Shown: piece after piece, positions 27,614-36,484 of the stretch
Layout: each line of letters begins with the position of its first letter
How positions within the stretch are numbered: the stretch's first letter is position 1
Assembly (NCBI GenBank): GCA_902785295.1
Contig: CACZYK010000003.1
Location: 44,805-108,804 of the forward strand
DNA length: 64,000 bases
Direction: 5' to 3'
DNA from: an uncultured Clostridium sp.
Lineage (GTDB): Bacteria > Bacillota > Clostridia > Clostridiales > Clostridiaceae
Translations under genes and position numbers: made by a program
The notes under the pieces: model-generated
Database searches by the model: none
The model's input: the letters and a program-made list of their open reading frames with translations, nothing else
What the model was told of the DNA's origin: nothing

Positions 27614-28969
27614 ATGGCTTTTGAAGGATTAGCAGAAAAGCTTCAAAATACCTTTAAAAAATTAAGGGGAAAAGGGAAGCTTAATGAAAAAGATATAAAA
27701 GAAGCTATGAGAGAAGTAAAATTAGCACTTCTTGAAGCAGATGTTAACTTTAAAATAGTTAAACAATTCATAGCAAATGTAAGTGAAAAATGTGTAGGGT
27801 CAGATGTTTTAGAAAGTTTAACACCAGGTCAACAAGTAATAAAAATTGTAAATGAAGAATTAACACAACTTATGGGAGGAACTGAAAGCAAGCTTAATTA
27901 TGCAAGCTATGGTCCAACTATTATAATGCTTGTAGGACTTCAAGGTGCTGGTAAGACAACCATGTGTGGAAAACTTGCATTAGCCCTTAGAAAAAATAAC
28001 AAAAAGCCTTTACTTGTAGCTTGTGATATATACAGACCAGCTGCGATAAAGCAATTACAAGTTGTAGGTAAACAAATTGATATTCCTGTTTTTTCAATGG
28101 GAGATAAGATTTCTCCAGTTGATATAGCAAAAGCTGCTATAAAACAAGGAAGAGAAGATGGTAATAATGTAATTATTATAGATACTGCAGGTCGTCTTCA
28201 CATAGATGAGGAACTTATGCAGGAACTTAAAGATGTAAAGGTAGCAGTGGAGCCAAATGAAGTTTTACTAGTAGTAGATTCAATGACAGGTCAAGATGCA
28301 GTTAATGTTGCAAAAACATTTAATAATGAACTAGATTTAACTGGTGTAATTTTAACTAAGCTTGATGGAGATACAAGAGGTGGAGCTGCTTTATCAATAA
28401 AAAGTGTAACTCAAAAGCCAATTAAGTATGTAGGTATTGGCGAAAAAATGAGTGATTTTGAAGTCTTTCATCCAGAAAGAATGGCTTCAAGAATATTAGG
28501 AATGGGAGATGTCTTAAGCTTAATAGAAAAAGCTCAGGAAGCTATTGATGAAAAAGAAGCAGAAGATCTTTCAAAGAAAATGATGAATGCTGAATTTAAC
28601 TTTGAAGATTTCTTAACTGCAATGGATCAAATGAAAAAGCTTGGGCCTCTAAACAAAATACTAGAAATGCTTCCAGGAGTTAATGCTCAGCAATTAGAAG
28701 CTGTTGATATGGAAAAAAGCGAAAAGCAAATGGCAAAAATGAAAGCTATAATTCAATCAATGACAGCAAAAGAAAGAAAAAATCCTTCACTTATAATAAA
28801 TTCATCTTCTAGAAAGAAGAGAGTAGCATTAGGTGCAGGAACTACAATTCAAGAAGTTAATAAACTTATTAAAGGTTATGACATGATGAGAAAGCAAATG
28901 AAGCAGATAAAATCATTAACCAAAAAGTCTAAAAAAGGTTTATTTGGAAAGTTACCTTTCATGAGTTAG
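27614..28969 (+). CDS. ffh: Signal recognition particle protein Ffh
   Basis: SRP54 homologue of 451 residues that binds signal peptides and 4.5S/6S-type SRP RNA. The NG domain shows GLQGAGKTTMCGKLA, DTAGRLHIDEE and TKLDGDTRGG; the methionine-rich M domain (about 300-440) includes MNAEFNFEDFLTAMDQM and LGAGTTIQEVNKLIKGYDMM. It is preceded by AAGGAGG and followed 39 bases later by rpsP, with no terminator between. Confidence 0.97.
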   Translation: MAFEGLAEKLQNTFKKLRGKGKLNEKDIKEAMREVKLALLEADVNFKIVKQFIANVSEKCVGSDVLESLTPGQQVIKIVNEELTQLMGGTESKLNYASYGPTIIMLVGLQGAGKTTMCGKLALALRKNNKKPLLVACDIYRPAAIKQLQVVGKQIDIPVFSMGDKISPVDIAKAAIKQGREDGNNVIIIDTAGRLHIDEELMQELKDVKVAVEPNEVLLVVDSMTGQDAVNVAKTFNNELDLTGVILTKLDGDTRGGAALSIKSVTQKPIKYVGIGEKMSDFEVFHPERMASRILGMGDVLSLIEKAQEAIDEKEAEDLSKKMMNAEFNFEDFLTAMDQMKKLGPLNKILEMLPGVNAQQLEAVDMEKSEKQMAKMKAIIQSMTAKERKNPSLIINSSSRKKRVALGAGTTIQEVNKLIKGYDMMRKQMKQIKSLTKKSKKGLFGKLPFMS

Positions 28970-29008
28970 ATATATAATTAATATTTTTAAAGGAGGTGAA
29001 ATTTAAAG

Positions 29009-29254
29009 ATGGCAGTTAAAATAAGATTAAGAAGAATGGGTTCTAAGAAGGCTCCTTTTTATAGAGTAGTTGTTGCTGATTCTAGAGCTCCAAGAGATGG
29101 TAGATTCATAGAAGAAATTGGATACTACAATCCACTTACTGAACCAGCTGAAGTTAAAATAAACGAAGAAAAAGCTACTGAATGGTTAAAGAAGGGTGCT
29201 CAACCTACTGACGTAGTTAAGAGACTTTTTGATAACGCAGGCCTTAACAAGTAA
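29009..29254 (+). CDS. rpsP: 30S ribosomal protein S16
   Basis: Ribosomal protein of 81 residues, starting [19 protein letters not shown] and containing [22 protein letters not shown], both diagnostic of S16. A strong AAAGGAGGTG precedes the ATG. It heads the conserved block rpsP-khpA-rimM-trmD-rplS. Confidence 0.98.
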   Translation: MAVKIRLRRMGSKKAPFYRVVVADSRAPRDGRFIEEIGYYNPLTEPAEVKINEEKATEWLKKGAQPTDVVKRLFDNAGLNK

Positions 29255-29259
29255 TTTTT

Positions 29260-29305
29260 GGAGGTGATTACTGTAGTTTAAATATCTTTAAATTACAGAC
29301 ACTAT
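29260..29305 (+). promoter_or_regulatory. Shine-Dalgarno separated from the khpA start by a hairpin
   Basis: GGAGGTG at 29260-29266 is the only Shine-Dalgarno near khpA but lies 39 bases before its ATG (29306). Between them is an inverted repeat (29271-29282 with 29287-29298, one mismatch). Folding it would leave about 11 bases between the Shine-Dalgarno and the AUG. An in-frame TAA at 29279 excludes an upstream start. Confidence 0.7.
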
Positions 29306-29533
29306 ATGAAAGAATTAGTTGAAATAATAGCTAAAGCTCTTGTAGAAAAGCCAGAAGAAGTAAGTGTTAATGAACTTATTGATGGTGATGCAGTTATCCT
29401 TGAATTAAAGGTAGCTCAAGAAGACATGGGTAAGGTTATAGGAAAACAAGGTAGAATAGCAAAAGCTATAAGAACAGTAGTAAAGGCTGCATCTCTTAAA
29501 AATGATAAGAAAGTTGTAGTCAAGATAGTTTAA
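29306..29533 (+). CDS. khpA: RNA-binding KH-domain protein KhpA (YlqC)
   Basis: Single KH-domain protein of 75 residues with the GxxG loop at Gly46-Gly49 (VIGKQGRIAKAIRT). KhpA pairs with KhpB/EloR in Gram-positive bacteria and binds many RNAs, with effects on cell elongation and on other traits. The start MKELVEIIAKALV is the only in-frame option, because a stop lies at 29279. Its ribosome binding site is unusually far upstream with a hairpin between, so translation may be structure-dependent. A strong terminator follows, yet rimM continues the locus. Confidence 0.93.
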   Translation: MKELVEIIAKALVEKPEEVSVNELIDGDAVILELKVAQEDMGKVIGKQGRIAKAIRTVVKAASLKNDKKVVVKIV

Positions 29534-29534
29534 T

Positions 29535-29570
29535 AAATAGAGTTAGGTGTATTCCTAACTCTATTTATTC
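29535..29570 (+). terminator. Terminator or attenuator after khpA
   Basis: AAATAGAGTTAGG (29535-29547) and CCTAACTCTATTT (29554-29566), a perfect 13-bp stem, with a moderate T-rich tail (ATTCTATT). Confidence 0.75.
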
Positions 29571-29585
29571 TATTAGGTTAAGTTA

Positions 29586-29620
29586 GAGCAGGTTAATATA
29601 TTCAATCTGCCTTTTTTTAT
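29586..29620 (+). terminator. Second hairpin with T tract before rimM
   Basis: GCAG ... CTGC with the loop-side sequence ATATATTCAATCTGC followed by seven Ts. The 3' half matches the end of the stem-loop at 22458-22540, suggesting a shortened copy of the same element. Confidence 0.5.
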
Positions 29621-29644
29621 ATATTTATAATAGAGGTGAAAAAA

Positions 29645-30145
29645 ATGAACGAATTTTTTACTGTTGGCCAAATAGTTAATACACATGGAATAAAAGGAGA
29701 AGTAAAGGTAATTCCTTATACAGAAGATGTTAATAACTTTAAAAGATATGGACAATTAAGAATTGATGGAAAAGAATGGAAAAAAATTCAAGGTGTTAAG
29801 TTCCAAAAAGATAGAGTTATACTTAAGCTTGAAGGTATTGACGATATGAATACAGCAGAATTATATAAGCAAAAATATTTAGAAGTTCCAAGAGCAGAGG
29901 AGCCAGAATTAGAAGAAGGAGAATATTATGCTGTAGATTTAGTAGGATGCATGGTAAAAGATACAAATGGTAAAGAGCTTGGAAAGGTATTTGATATTAT
30001 TTCTACTAAAAATAATGATGTATGCTGGATAAAGGAACCTAAACAATTATTAATTCCAGTCCTTGATGATATTGTATTAGATATAGACTTAGATAATAAA
30101 ACAATAACAATTGCTCCAGTAGGTGATTGGCAAGATGAAGATTAG
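29645..30145 (+). CDS. rimM: Ribosome maturation factor RimM
   Basis: Helps assemble the 30S head around S19 and 16S helices 31 and 33b. Product of 166 residues with the N-terminal [21 protein letters not shown] domain and a C-terminal PRC barrel ([17 protein letters not shown] onward). The ATG at 29645 is preferred, with GAGGTG at 29633-29638 as its ribosome binding site; an in-frame GTG inside that site is not credible. Its end overlaps trmD by 11 bases. Confidence 0.96.
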   Translation: MNEFFTVGQIVNTHGIKGEVKVIPYTEDVNNFKRYGQLRIDGKEWKKIQGVKFQKDRVILKLEGIDDMNTAELYKQKYLEVPRAEEPELEEGEYYAVDLVGCMVKDTNGKELGKVFDIISTKNNDVCWIKEPKQLLIPVLDDIVLDIDLDNKTITIAPVGDWQDED

Positions 30146-30851
30146 TATATTAACCCTTTTCCCAGAAATGTTTAGTATATTTGATTCTTCTATTATAGGA
30201 AGAGCAAGAGAAAAGGGGATAGTGGATTTAAATTGTATAAACATAAGAGATTATACATTAGATAAGCATAAAAAGGTTGATGATTATCCTTATGGAGGAG
30301 GAGCAGGAATGGTTATGACTCCTCAGCCAATAGTAGACTCTATAAGAGCTTGTAAAAAAGAAAATAAGGGAAAGGTTATATTTTTAGGACCAAAAGGAAA
30401 AACATTTAACCAGTCAATAGCAAGAGAACTTTCAAAGGAAGAAGAATTAATTTTTTTATGTGGTCATTATGAAGGAATTGATGAAAGAGCGTTTAAGCAT
30501 ATTGATATGGAAATATCTTTAGGAGATTTTGTTCTTACTGGAGGAGAAATGGCTGCTATTCCAGTTATAGATTCAATTTTAAGGCTTGTACCAGGAGTTT
30601 TAGGAAAAGAAGAAAGCTTTCAAGAAGAGTCTTATTCAGACGGGCTTTTAGAATATCCTCAATATACAAGACCAGAGGAATTTGAAGGAGAAAGAGTTCC
30701 AGATGTTCTTCTTTCAGGACATCATGAAAATATAAGAAAATGGAGAAGACAGCAATCTCTTTTAATAACTAAAGAAAGAAGAAAAGATTTATTTGAAAAA
30801 GTAACTCTTACAAAAGAAGATAAAAAATTACTTTCAAAAAAGGAAAAATAA
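30135..30851 (+). CDS. trmD: tRNA (guanine37-N1)-methyltransferase TrmD
   Basis: SPOUT-class methylase of 238 residues that makes m1G37 and prevents frameshifting. The start [13 protein letters not shown] and motifs [28 protein letters not shown] and [10 protein letters not shown] (the trefoil-knot SAM site) are all present, with [10 protein letters not shown] near the C-terminus. The ATG at 30135 matches the family start; the earlier GTG is not supported. It overlaps rimM, implying coupling. Confidence 0.97.
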   Translation: MKISILTLFPEMFSIFDSSIIGRAREKGIVDLNCINIRDYTLDKHKKVDDYPYGGGAGMVMTPQPIVDSIRACKKENKGKVIFLGPKGKTFNQSIARELSKEEELIFLCGHYEGIDERAFKHIDMEISLGDFVLTGGEMAAIPVIDSILRLVPGVLGKEESFQEESYSDGLLEYPQYTRPEEFEGERVPDVLLSGHHENIRKWRRQQSLLITKERRKDLFEKVTLTKEDKKLLSKKEK

Positions 30852-30862
30852 TAAAATTATTC

Positions 30863-30891
30863 TTGCAACGAAATTTTATATATGTTAAAAT
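30863..30891 (+). promoter_or_regulatory. Likely sigma-A promoter of rplS
   Basis: TTGCAA (30863-30868), 17 bases and TAAAAT (30886-30891), which would start an RNA just upstream of the structured rplS leader. Confidence 0.6.
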
Positions 30892-30894
30892 AAG

Positions 30895-30977
30895 CTTTGT
30901 GCTAGTACCGGCGCTCCTCTGTCAAATATTAGCTTTGGCAAGAACGTCAAATTTTAACTACAAGGAGGAATGCACAA
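30895..30977 (+). ncRNA. Candidate ribosomal protein L19 leader
   Basis: About 80 bases of GC-richer untranslated sequence between the inferred start site and rplS, including GCTAGTACCGGCGCTCC and a later TTTGGCAAGAACG. Bacilli and clostridia carry an autoregulatory L19 leader at this position, so I assign it by position and composition. I have not folded it against the family model. Confidence 0.5.
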
Positions 30978-31325
30978 ATGAACGAAATAATAAGAGCTAT
31001 AGAACAAGAACAAATAAGAACTGATTTACCAAGCTTCAATGTTGGAGACAATGTAAGAGTTCACGTAAAAATCAAAGAAGGTAACAGAGAAAGAGTTCAA
31101 GCTTTCGAAGGAACTGTAATTAAAAAGCAAAATGGTGGAATAAGAGAAACTTTCACTGTAAGAAGAGTTGCTTATGGAACAGGTGTTGAAAGAACATTCC
31201 CTCTAAACGCTCCAACAATAGAAAAGATTGAAGTAACTAGAAGAGGTAAAGTAAGAAGAGCTAAATTATACTACTTAAGAGATAGAGTAGGTAAGGCTGC
31301 TAAGGTTAAAGAATTATTAAAATAA
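30978..31325 (+). CDS. rplS: 50S ribosomal protein L19
   Basis: Ribosomal protein of 115 residues at the 30S-50S interface. Family blocks are [50 protein letters not shown] and the basic C-terminus [13 protein letters not shown]. An AAGGAGG ribosome binding site ends a structured leader and precedes the ATG. A terminator follows. Confidence 0.98.
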   Translation: MNEIIRAIEQEQIRTDLPSFNVGDNVRVHVKIKEGNRERVQAFEGTVIKKQNGGIRETFTVRRVAYGTGVERTFPLNAPTIEKIEVTRRGKVRRAKLYYLRDRVGKAAKVKELLK

Positions 31326-31333
31326 TAATATCT

Positions 31334-31371
31334 AGAAAAAAAGGGGGACTTTAATAGTCCTCTTTTTTTCT
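31334..31371 (+). terminator. Rho-independent terminator after rplS
   Basis: AGAAAAAAAGGGGGACT and AGTCCTCTTTTTTTCT around a five-base loop. Confidence 0.85.
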
Positions 31372-31395
31372 ATAAAAATTAGGAGGAAGAATAAT

Positions 31396-32238
31396 ATGGC
31401 AATTAACTGGTTTCCAGGGCATATGAAAAAAACTCAAAGAGAAATAAAAGAAAACTTAAAATTAGTAGATGCAGTAATAGAGATTAGAGATGCAAGAATA
31501 CCAAGAAGCTCAGCTAATCCTGACATAGATAAATTACTTCAAAATAAACCAAGAATAATACTTTTAAATAAAAAAGATTTAACAGAAAAAAAGATAACTA
31601 ATGAATGGATAAATTATCTTACTAAAGATAATGTAAAGGTATTAGAAGTAAATTGTTTGCAAGGTGAAGGACTTAAAAATATAAAGCCTGTTTTAATGGA
31701 ACTTTTAAAAGAAAAACATGATAGACTTAAAGCTAAGGGAATGGCTAAAATAGTTACAAGAGTAATGGTTGTGGGAATTCCTAATTGTGGAAAATCAACT
31801 CTTATAAATAAGCTTGCAAAAAACAATATTGCAAAAACAGGTGACAGACCAGGTGTTACAAAGAGTAAACAATGGATTAAAACATCTCTTGACATAGAAC
31901 TTTTAGACACTCCAGGGGTTTTATGGCCTAAATTTGAAGATGAAGAAGTAGCTTTAAATTTAGCTTTTACAGGAGCTATTAAAGATGAAGTTATGGACAT
32001 TGAAGAACTTGCATATAAATTAGTTCAAAGACTTCAAAAGTATTATCCAGAAAACCTTAAAGAGAGATATAAAATAGAAGAAATTTTTGAAGACCCACTA
32101 GAAACTTTAAATGCAATAGCAAGAAAAAGAGGATGTTTAGTGCGTGGTGGTGAAATAGACTATAATAGAATATCAGTTATATTATTAGATGAATTTAGAG
32201 GTGGGAAAATAGGAAAGATAACCCTAGAAAGACCTTAA
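31396..32238 (+). CDS. rbgA: Ribosome biogenesis GTPase RbgA (YlqF)
   Basis: Permuted GTPase of 280 residues needed for the last steps of 50S assembly in Bacillus (L16 and associated proteins). It begins MAINWFPGHMKKTQREI, the family signature; G4 (LLNKKDL) precedes G1 (GIPNCGKSTLINKL) and G3 (DTPGVLWP). A C-terminal RNA-binding domain follows (about 190-280). It follows the rplS terminator and precedes rnhB by 14 bp, as in Bacillus. Confidence 0.96.
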   Translation: MAINWFPGHMKKTQREIKENLKLVDAVIEIRDARIPRSSANPDIDKLLQNKPRIILLNKKDLTEKKITNEWINYLTKDNVKVLEVNCLQGEGLKNIKPVLMELLKEKHDRLKAKGMAKIVTRVMVVGIPNCGKSTLINKLAKNNIAKTGDRPGVTKSKQWIKTSLDIELLDTPGVLWPKFEDEEVALNLAFTGAIKDEVMDIEELAYKLVQRLQKYYPENLKERYKIEEIFEDPLETLNAIARKRGCLVRGGEIDYNRISVILLDEFRGGKIGKITLERP

Positions 32239-32252
32239 AGGAGTTGAATTTT

Positions 32253-33050
32253 ATGGATATAACAAGCTTAAAGTATAAAGAAATAAAAGATTTAGTAGAT
32301 AAAATAGATTTTTCAAAAGAACTTTATAATGAAAAGGTTATAAATTTAGCAGAAGAATTATTAAAAGATAGTAGAAAAAATGTAAATTCATTGGGAAATA
32401 AAATAATTAATTCTAGAGAAAAAATTTTAAAAGAAATCAAAAGAGTTAAAAAAATGTATGATTTTGATAGAGCTTTTCAAGGATATAACCTTGTAGCAGG
32501 GGTAGATGAGGTTGGAAGAGGTCCTTTAGCAGGTCCTATTGTAGCTTGTGCAGTAATTTTAGATAGAGATGTTCTTGATGATGAAATGATACTTGGTCTT
32601 AATGATTCTAAAAAGGTACCACCTAAAAAAAGAGAAGAGCTTGCAGAGATAATCAAGGAAAAAGCCATAGCTTATCATATAGCCATAAGTTCAAACAAAG
32701 AGATAGATGAAAAGGGAATAGCTTATGCTAATAATAAAGTATTTTTAGAGGCTTGTACACATTTAAAATGTAAACCAGATTTAGTTTTATCAGATGGATA
32801 TTTAGTAAAAAATTTAGAGATTGATAATAAATATGTAATAAAGGGAGACACAAAAAGTGCCTCAATAGCAGCAGCTTCAATAGTAGCAAAGGTTTATAGA
32901 GATAATCTTATGAAAGAATATGGAGAAGAATATCCAGAATACTATTTTGAAGAAAATGCAGGATATGGAACAAGTAAACATATAGAAAAAATTAAAGAAA
33001 TTGGTCCTTGTGATATACATAGAATAAGCTTCCTTAAAAATATACTTTAA
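32253..33050 (+). CDS. rnhB: Ribonuclease HII
   Basis: Removes RNA from RNA-DNA hybrids and single ribonucleotides from DNA. The 265-residue product has an N-terminal helical extension (about 1-75) and a catalytic domain beginning VAGVDEVGRGPLAGPIVAC (Asp and Glu metal ligands), with LNDSKKVPPKKREEL and a further acidic residue in LVLSDGYLV. ATG 32253 is chosen with AAAGGAG at proper spacing rather than the TTG at 32244. Confidence 0.96.
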   Translation: MDITSLKYKEIKDLVDKIDFSKELYNEKVINLAEELLKDSRKNVNSLGNKIINSREKILKEIKRVKKMYDFDRAFQGYNLVAGVDEVGRGPLAGPIVACAVILDRDVLDDEMILGLNDSKKVPPKKREELAEIIKEKAIAYHIAISSNKEIDEKGIAYANNKVFLEACTHLKCKPDLVLSDGYLVKNLEIDNKYVIKGDTKSASIAAASIVAKVYRDNLMKEYGEEYPEYYFEENAGYGTSKHIEKIKEIGPCDIHRISFLKNIL

Positions 33051-33068
33051 AAGAAAAATTAAGAATTT

Positions 33069-33129
33069 AAAAAAGCTATAATATTAAGAAATATTTTATT
33101 AAAGTTTCTTTTTATTATGGCTTTTTTAT
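33069..33129 (+). terminator. Terminator after rnhB
   Basis: AAAAAAGCTATAAT (33069-33082) and ATTATGGCTTTTTT (33114-33127) with a 31-base AT-rich loop. Confidence 0.65.
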
Positions 33130-33211
33130 ATTATCAAGAAATTATATCATTCTCTAAATTTAGTGTAATTAGCTCAATAAAACAAGTTTAAGAATTTCTT
33201 TTCATAGTTAG

Positions 33212-33286
33212 AAAGTGCTAATTATTATTTGTGTTGATTTGAAACCTAGTGACTGAAAAAAGCAAAATAATAATTAATACTTTTTA
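33212..33286. repeat. Dispersed intergenic stem-loop (family member 4), between rnhB and yraN
   Basis: Long inverted repeat (33212-33230 with 33265-33283, two mismatched or wobble positions). The loop contains TGATTTGAAA (33235-33244). The left arm is nearly identical to that of the stem-loop at 39726-39800. It lies between convergent genes and overlaps the yraN stop. Confidence 0.65.
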
Positions 33287-33649
33287 TCTAAAAGCATCTT
33301 CAATAATATTTATTTTATAAGTATTATCAAAATGATTTAAATAAACCTCTGCTACATCAAAGCGAACATAATAATTTTTTAAACCATAGCGATATATATA
33401 ATAAGCAGCTAATTTTTTCATATTATTTTGTTTACTTTTTGTAACTGCTTCAAAAGGAGAACCATATTCTTTTGAAAATCTTGTTTTAACTTCTGTAAAA
33501 ACAAGTATTTTATTAAAAAGAGATATTATATCAATTTCTCCTTTAGAAGTTTCAAAGTTTCTATGAAGTATTTTATGATTATTATTTTCTAAAAAATTTG
33601 ATACAAGCGTTTCACCATAATTTCCTATATTTTTATTATCTTTTTTCAT
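33284..33649 (-). CDS. yraN: YraN/UPF0102 family nuclease-fold protein
   Basis: A 121-residue protein of the UPF0102 group, related to Holliday-junction resolvases. The N-terminal NYGETLVSNFLEN and the restriction-nuclease-like ILHRNFETSKGEIDIISL ... FTEVKTR show the E-x(n)-D-x(n)-ExK active-site pattern. Biochemical function is uncertain. It is usually between rnhB and comM, as here, but on the opposite strand from its neighbours in this window. Confidence 0.9.
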   Translation of the reverse strand: MKKDNKNIGNYGETLVSNFLENNNHKILHRNFETSKGEIDIISLFNKILVFTEVKTRFSKEYGSPFEAVTKSKQNNMKKLAAYYIYRYGLKNYYVRFDVAEVYLNHFDNTYKINIIEDAFR

Positions 33650-33678
33650 ATTTTATTTCCTTTCATTGTATTTAGAAC

Positions 33679-33739
33679 AGAGTGAATTATTGTTTTATGA
33701 TGATTTGAAGTTAGTAGGGCAAAACAATATATTCACTCT
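33679..33739. repeat. Dispersed intergenic stem-loop (family member 3), between yraN and comM
   Basis: Inverted repeat (33679-33696 with 33721-33739, one bulge) whose loop has TGATTTGAAG (33701-33710) then TTAGTAGGGC, closely matching the loop of the element at 22458. It lies upstream of both flanking divergent genes, so it is not simply a 3' terminator of either. Confidence 0.7.
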
Positions 33740-33844
33740 TAATTTTTATTATATTAAAGTAATATCCTAAAAATAAAAAAATAATCAAAAAAGTGATTAA
33801 AAATAAATTTTGTTGTCAAGAATTTAATTGGGGTGAAAATATAT

Positions 33845-35371
33845 ATGGCAACAAAAATTTTAAGTGCAACTTATGCACAATTTAATGGAATATTAATAGA
33901 TGTTGAGGTTCATATCACAAAAGGTCTTCCTTCCTTTTCAATAGTAGGTCTTCCAGATACATCTGTAAAAGAAGCAAAGGAAAGAGTACGTTCAGCAATA
34001 ATAAATAGTGGCTATGAATTTCCATTAGGGAGAATTACTATAAATTTAGCACCAGCAGATGTAAAAAAGATAGGTTCTCTTTTAGATTTACCAATAGCTA
34101 TTGGAATACTTATGGAAACAAATCAAATAGCCAAAAAGGATTTACAAGAATTTGTGATTTTTGGAGAACTATCTTTATGTGGAGATATAAAAAAAGTAAA
34201 TGGAACAATAGCTATAATGCTTGAAGGAATGAATCAAAATAAAAAAAATTATATATTTCCTTATGAAAATATAGGAGAATGTAAATATTATAATAAAACA
34301 AATAATTATCCATTTTCAAATTTAAAAGAAGTAATTTCTTTCATAAACTATGAAGATGTTCTTCCTTTTGATATGGATGAAATAAATCTTACAGAAGAAA
34401 AAAAATTTACTGACTTTTCATCCATAATAGGGCAAGATAATTCAAAAAGAGCAATGGAAATAGCAGCAGCTGGAAAGCATAATTTAATGGTATATGGAAG
34501 TACCGGAGTGGGAAAAACTATGCTTGCAAGAGCTTTGCCTTCTATTCTTCCAGACTTATCAGAAGAGGAAGAATTAGAAATAGCAAAAATATATAGCATT
34601 TCAGGACTTTTAGATAAAAATAAGAAAATTACAAGACCATTTAGAGCACCACATCATACAATTACAATAAGTGCTATGGTAGGTGGAGGAAGGATTGCAA
34701 AGGCTGGAGAAGTTACCCTTGCAAATAAAGGAGTGTTATTTTTAGATGAAGTTTTAGAGTATAAAAGAGAAGTCCTTGAAGCTTTAAGAGAGCCTTTAGA
34801 AGAAGGAGAGGTACATATAAATAGAATTCAAGGAAGTTGCATTCTTAAAGCTGACTTTATCCTATATATGGCTATGAATATGTGCCCTTGCGGAAAGAGC
34901 AACTTAGAAGATGAATATAACAGTGATTGTACTTGTTCAGAGGCAGAAAAAAGAAGATATTTAAATAGACTTTCTAAAGCTTTAATGGACAGAATAGACA
35001 TATTTAATTATATTCCTAGAATAAAATATGAAGAATTAAATAAAAATAATAGTGAATATACTTCTAAAAAAATGAAAGAAAGAGTTTTAAAAGCTAGAGA
35101 AAGGCAAAAAGAAAGGTTAAAGGGAACAAAATATTTTTTTAATTCTCAAATAAGGGGAAAAGATATTTTTGAGTTATGTAAAGTGAATAAAGGAGTAAAT
35201 GAAATTTTAGAATATTATTTTAATAATAGCCATCCTTCTTTAAGGTCTTATGGAAAGGTAATTACCCTAGCAAGAACGATTGCAGATTTAGGTGAAAAGA
35301 AGGATATAGAGGAAAGCGATGTCTTTGAAGCTATTGGGTATAGAAAAAATTTTAAAGGAGAAATAATATAA
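33845..35371 (+). CDS. comM: ComM/YifB family AAA+ ATPase (Mg-chelatase-like)
   Basis: Hexameric helicase that promotes branch migration during natural transformation in Gram-negatives. The 508 residues comprise an N-terminal Lon-like fold (SIVGLPDTSVKEAKERVRSA), a central AAA+ module with Walker A GSTGVGKTMLARALPSILP (about residue 217) and Walker B VLFLDEV, and a C-terminal SRLS-like RLSKALMDRIDIFN sensor region. Start ATG 33845 is spaced nine bases from GGGGTG. dprA follows after 15 bp, a transformation-type pair. Natural competence is not established for the likely host. Confidence 0.93.
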   Translation: MATKILSATYAQFNGILIDVEVHITKGLPSFSIVGLPDTSVKEAKERVRSAIINSGYEFPLGRITINLAPADVKKIGSLLDLPIAIGILMETNQIAKKDLQEFVIFGELSLCGDIKKVNGTIAIMLEGMNQNKKNYIFPYENIGECKYYNKTNNYPFSNLKEVISFINYEDVLPFDMDEINLTEEKKFTDFSSIIGQDNSKRAMEIAAAGKHNLMVYGSTGVGKTMLARALPSILPDLSEEEELEIAKIYSISGLLDKNKKITRPFRAPHHTITISAMVGGGRIAKAGEVTLANKGVLFLDEVLEYKREVLEALREPLEEGEVHINRIQGSCILKADFILYMAMNMCPCGKSNLEDEYNSDCTCSEAEKRRYLNRLSKALMDRIDIFNYIPRIKYEELNKNNSEYTSKKMKERVLKARERQKERLKGTKYFFNSQIRGKDIFELCKVNKGVNEILEYYFNNSHPSLRSYGKVITLARTIADLGEKKDIEESDVFEAIGYRKNFKGEII

Positions 35372-35386
35372 AAGGGTAGACGAAAA

Positions 35387-36439
35387 ATGAAATATGAGAT
35401 ATGGTTATTTATGTTAAATATAACAAATAGTGAAAAAATAGAGCTTTTAAAAAATTATAAAAACGAAAAAAATATATATGAGGAATTTGAAAAGATAACT
35501 AAAGATGACAAAAAATTAAATAAAAAATTTAAAAATTTTAAAAAAGAAGAATTAATGAAATTTTCATTAGAAAAAGTAGAATGGATTAAAGAAAATAATG
35601 TAGAGTTTATTTCCTTTAATAATGCAGATTATCCCTATATTTTAAAGAATATAAAGGAGCCTCCTTATGGGCTTTTTTTAAAAGGAAATAGGTCTTTACT
35701 TCAAGAAAGAAAAGTGGCAATTATTGGTTCAAGAAATTGCTCAAATTATGCAAGTGAAGTAACTAAACTATTGACAAAAGATTTAATAAGCTATAATATC
35801 ACAATATTAAGTGGAGGGGCAAAAGGTGTAGATTCTATTGCTCATAAAGAAGCAATTGATGGAAAAGGAAAGACTGTTGTGGTATTAGGATGTGGCATAG
35901 ATGTTGTATATCCTTCTCAAAATTACAATCTTTTTAAAAAAGTTGAGAAAGAAGGTCTTATAATTTCTGAATTTTTACCAGGAACAAGACCTATGTCATA
36001 TAATTTCCCAAGAAGAAATAGGATTATAAGTGGTCTTAGTGAACTTGTTATAGTGGTAGAAGCCTCAAAGAAAAGTGGTTCACTTATAACTGTTGATTAT
36101 GCATTAGAACAAGGAAAAGAAGTTATGGCTATACCTGGTTCTATATTTTCAGAAGGAAATTATGGAACAAACCAGCTTTTAAGAGATGGAGCACATTTCT
36201 TTTGTGGATTAGAAGATTTGCACACTTTACTTAAGTTAGATGAAAGAAAAAAATCAAATGAATTATCACAAGTGGAAAATAATATATTATCAATAATATC
36301 TGATATGCCAATACATATTGATAGTATAATGAGAAAAACTAATATGAGTAGGGAAGTTTTATTTAAAATTTTGTTTAAAATGCAAGCTATTAATAAAATA
36401 GTAAGCCTTCCTGGAAACTATTATGCGAAGATTAATTGA
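35387..36439 (+). CDS. dprA: DNA-processing protein DprA (Smf)
   Basis: Loads RecA on incoming single-stranded DNA. The 350-residue protein has an N-terminal helical region, a Rossmann-like domain with VAIIGSRNCSNYA, LSGGAKGVDSIAHKEAI, VVVLGCGIDVVYP and FPRRNRIISGLSELVIVVEA, and a C-terminal winged-helix-like segment (about 290-350). The ribosome binding site is weak (AAGGGTAG). It lies between comM and topA, as in many Firmicutes. Confidence 0.95.
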   Translation: MKYEIWLFMLNITNSEKIELLKNYKNEKNIYEEFEKITKDDKKLNKKFKNFKKEELMKFSLEKVEWIKENNVEFISFNNADYPYILKNIKEPPYGLFLKGNRSLLQERKVAIIGSRNCSNYASEVTKLLTKDLISYNITILSGGAKGVDSIAHKEAIDGKGKTVVVLGCGIDVVYPSQNYNLFKKVEKEGLIISEFLPGTRPMSYNFPRRNRIISGLSELVIVVEASKKSGSLITVDYALEQGKEVMAIPGSIFSEGNYGTNQLLRDGAHFFCGLEDLHTLLKLDERKKSNELSQVENNILSIISDMPIHIDSIMRKTNMSREVLFKILFKMQAINKIVSLPGNYYAKIN

Positions 36440-36442
36440 GTT

Positions 36443-36484
36443 AAGGGGGTGAATAACTTCATAAGTTGATTATGAAGTTTTTAT
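36443..36484 (+). promoter_or_regulatory. Shine-Dalgarno separated from the topA start by a hairpin
   Basis: AAGGGGGTG (36443-36451) lies 33 bases before the topA ATG (36485). A perfect 10-bp inverted repeat (36455-36464 with 36470-36479, loop GTTGA) fills the gap. Folding it leaves eight bases between the Shine-Dalgarno and the AUG, ideal spacing. An in-frame TGA at 36473 rules out an earlier start. Confidence 0.75.
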
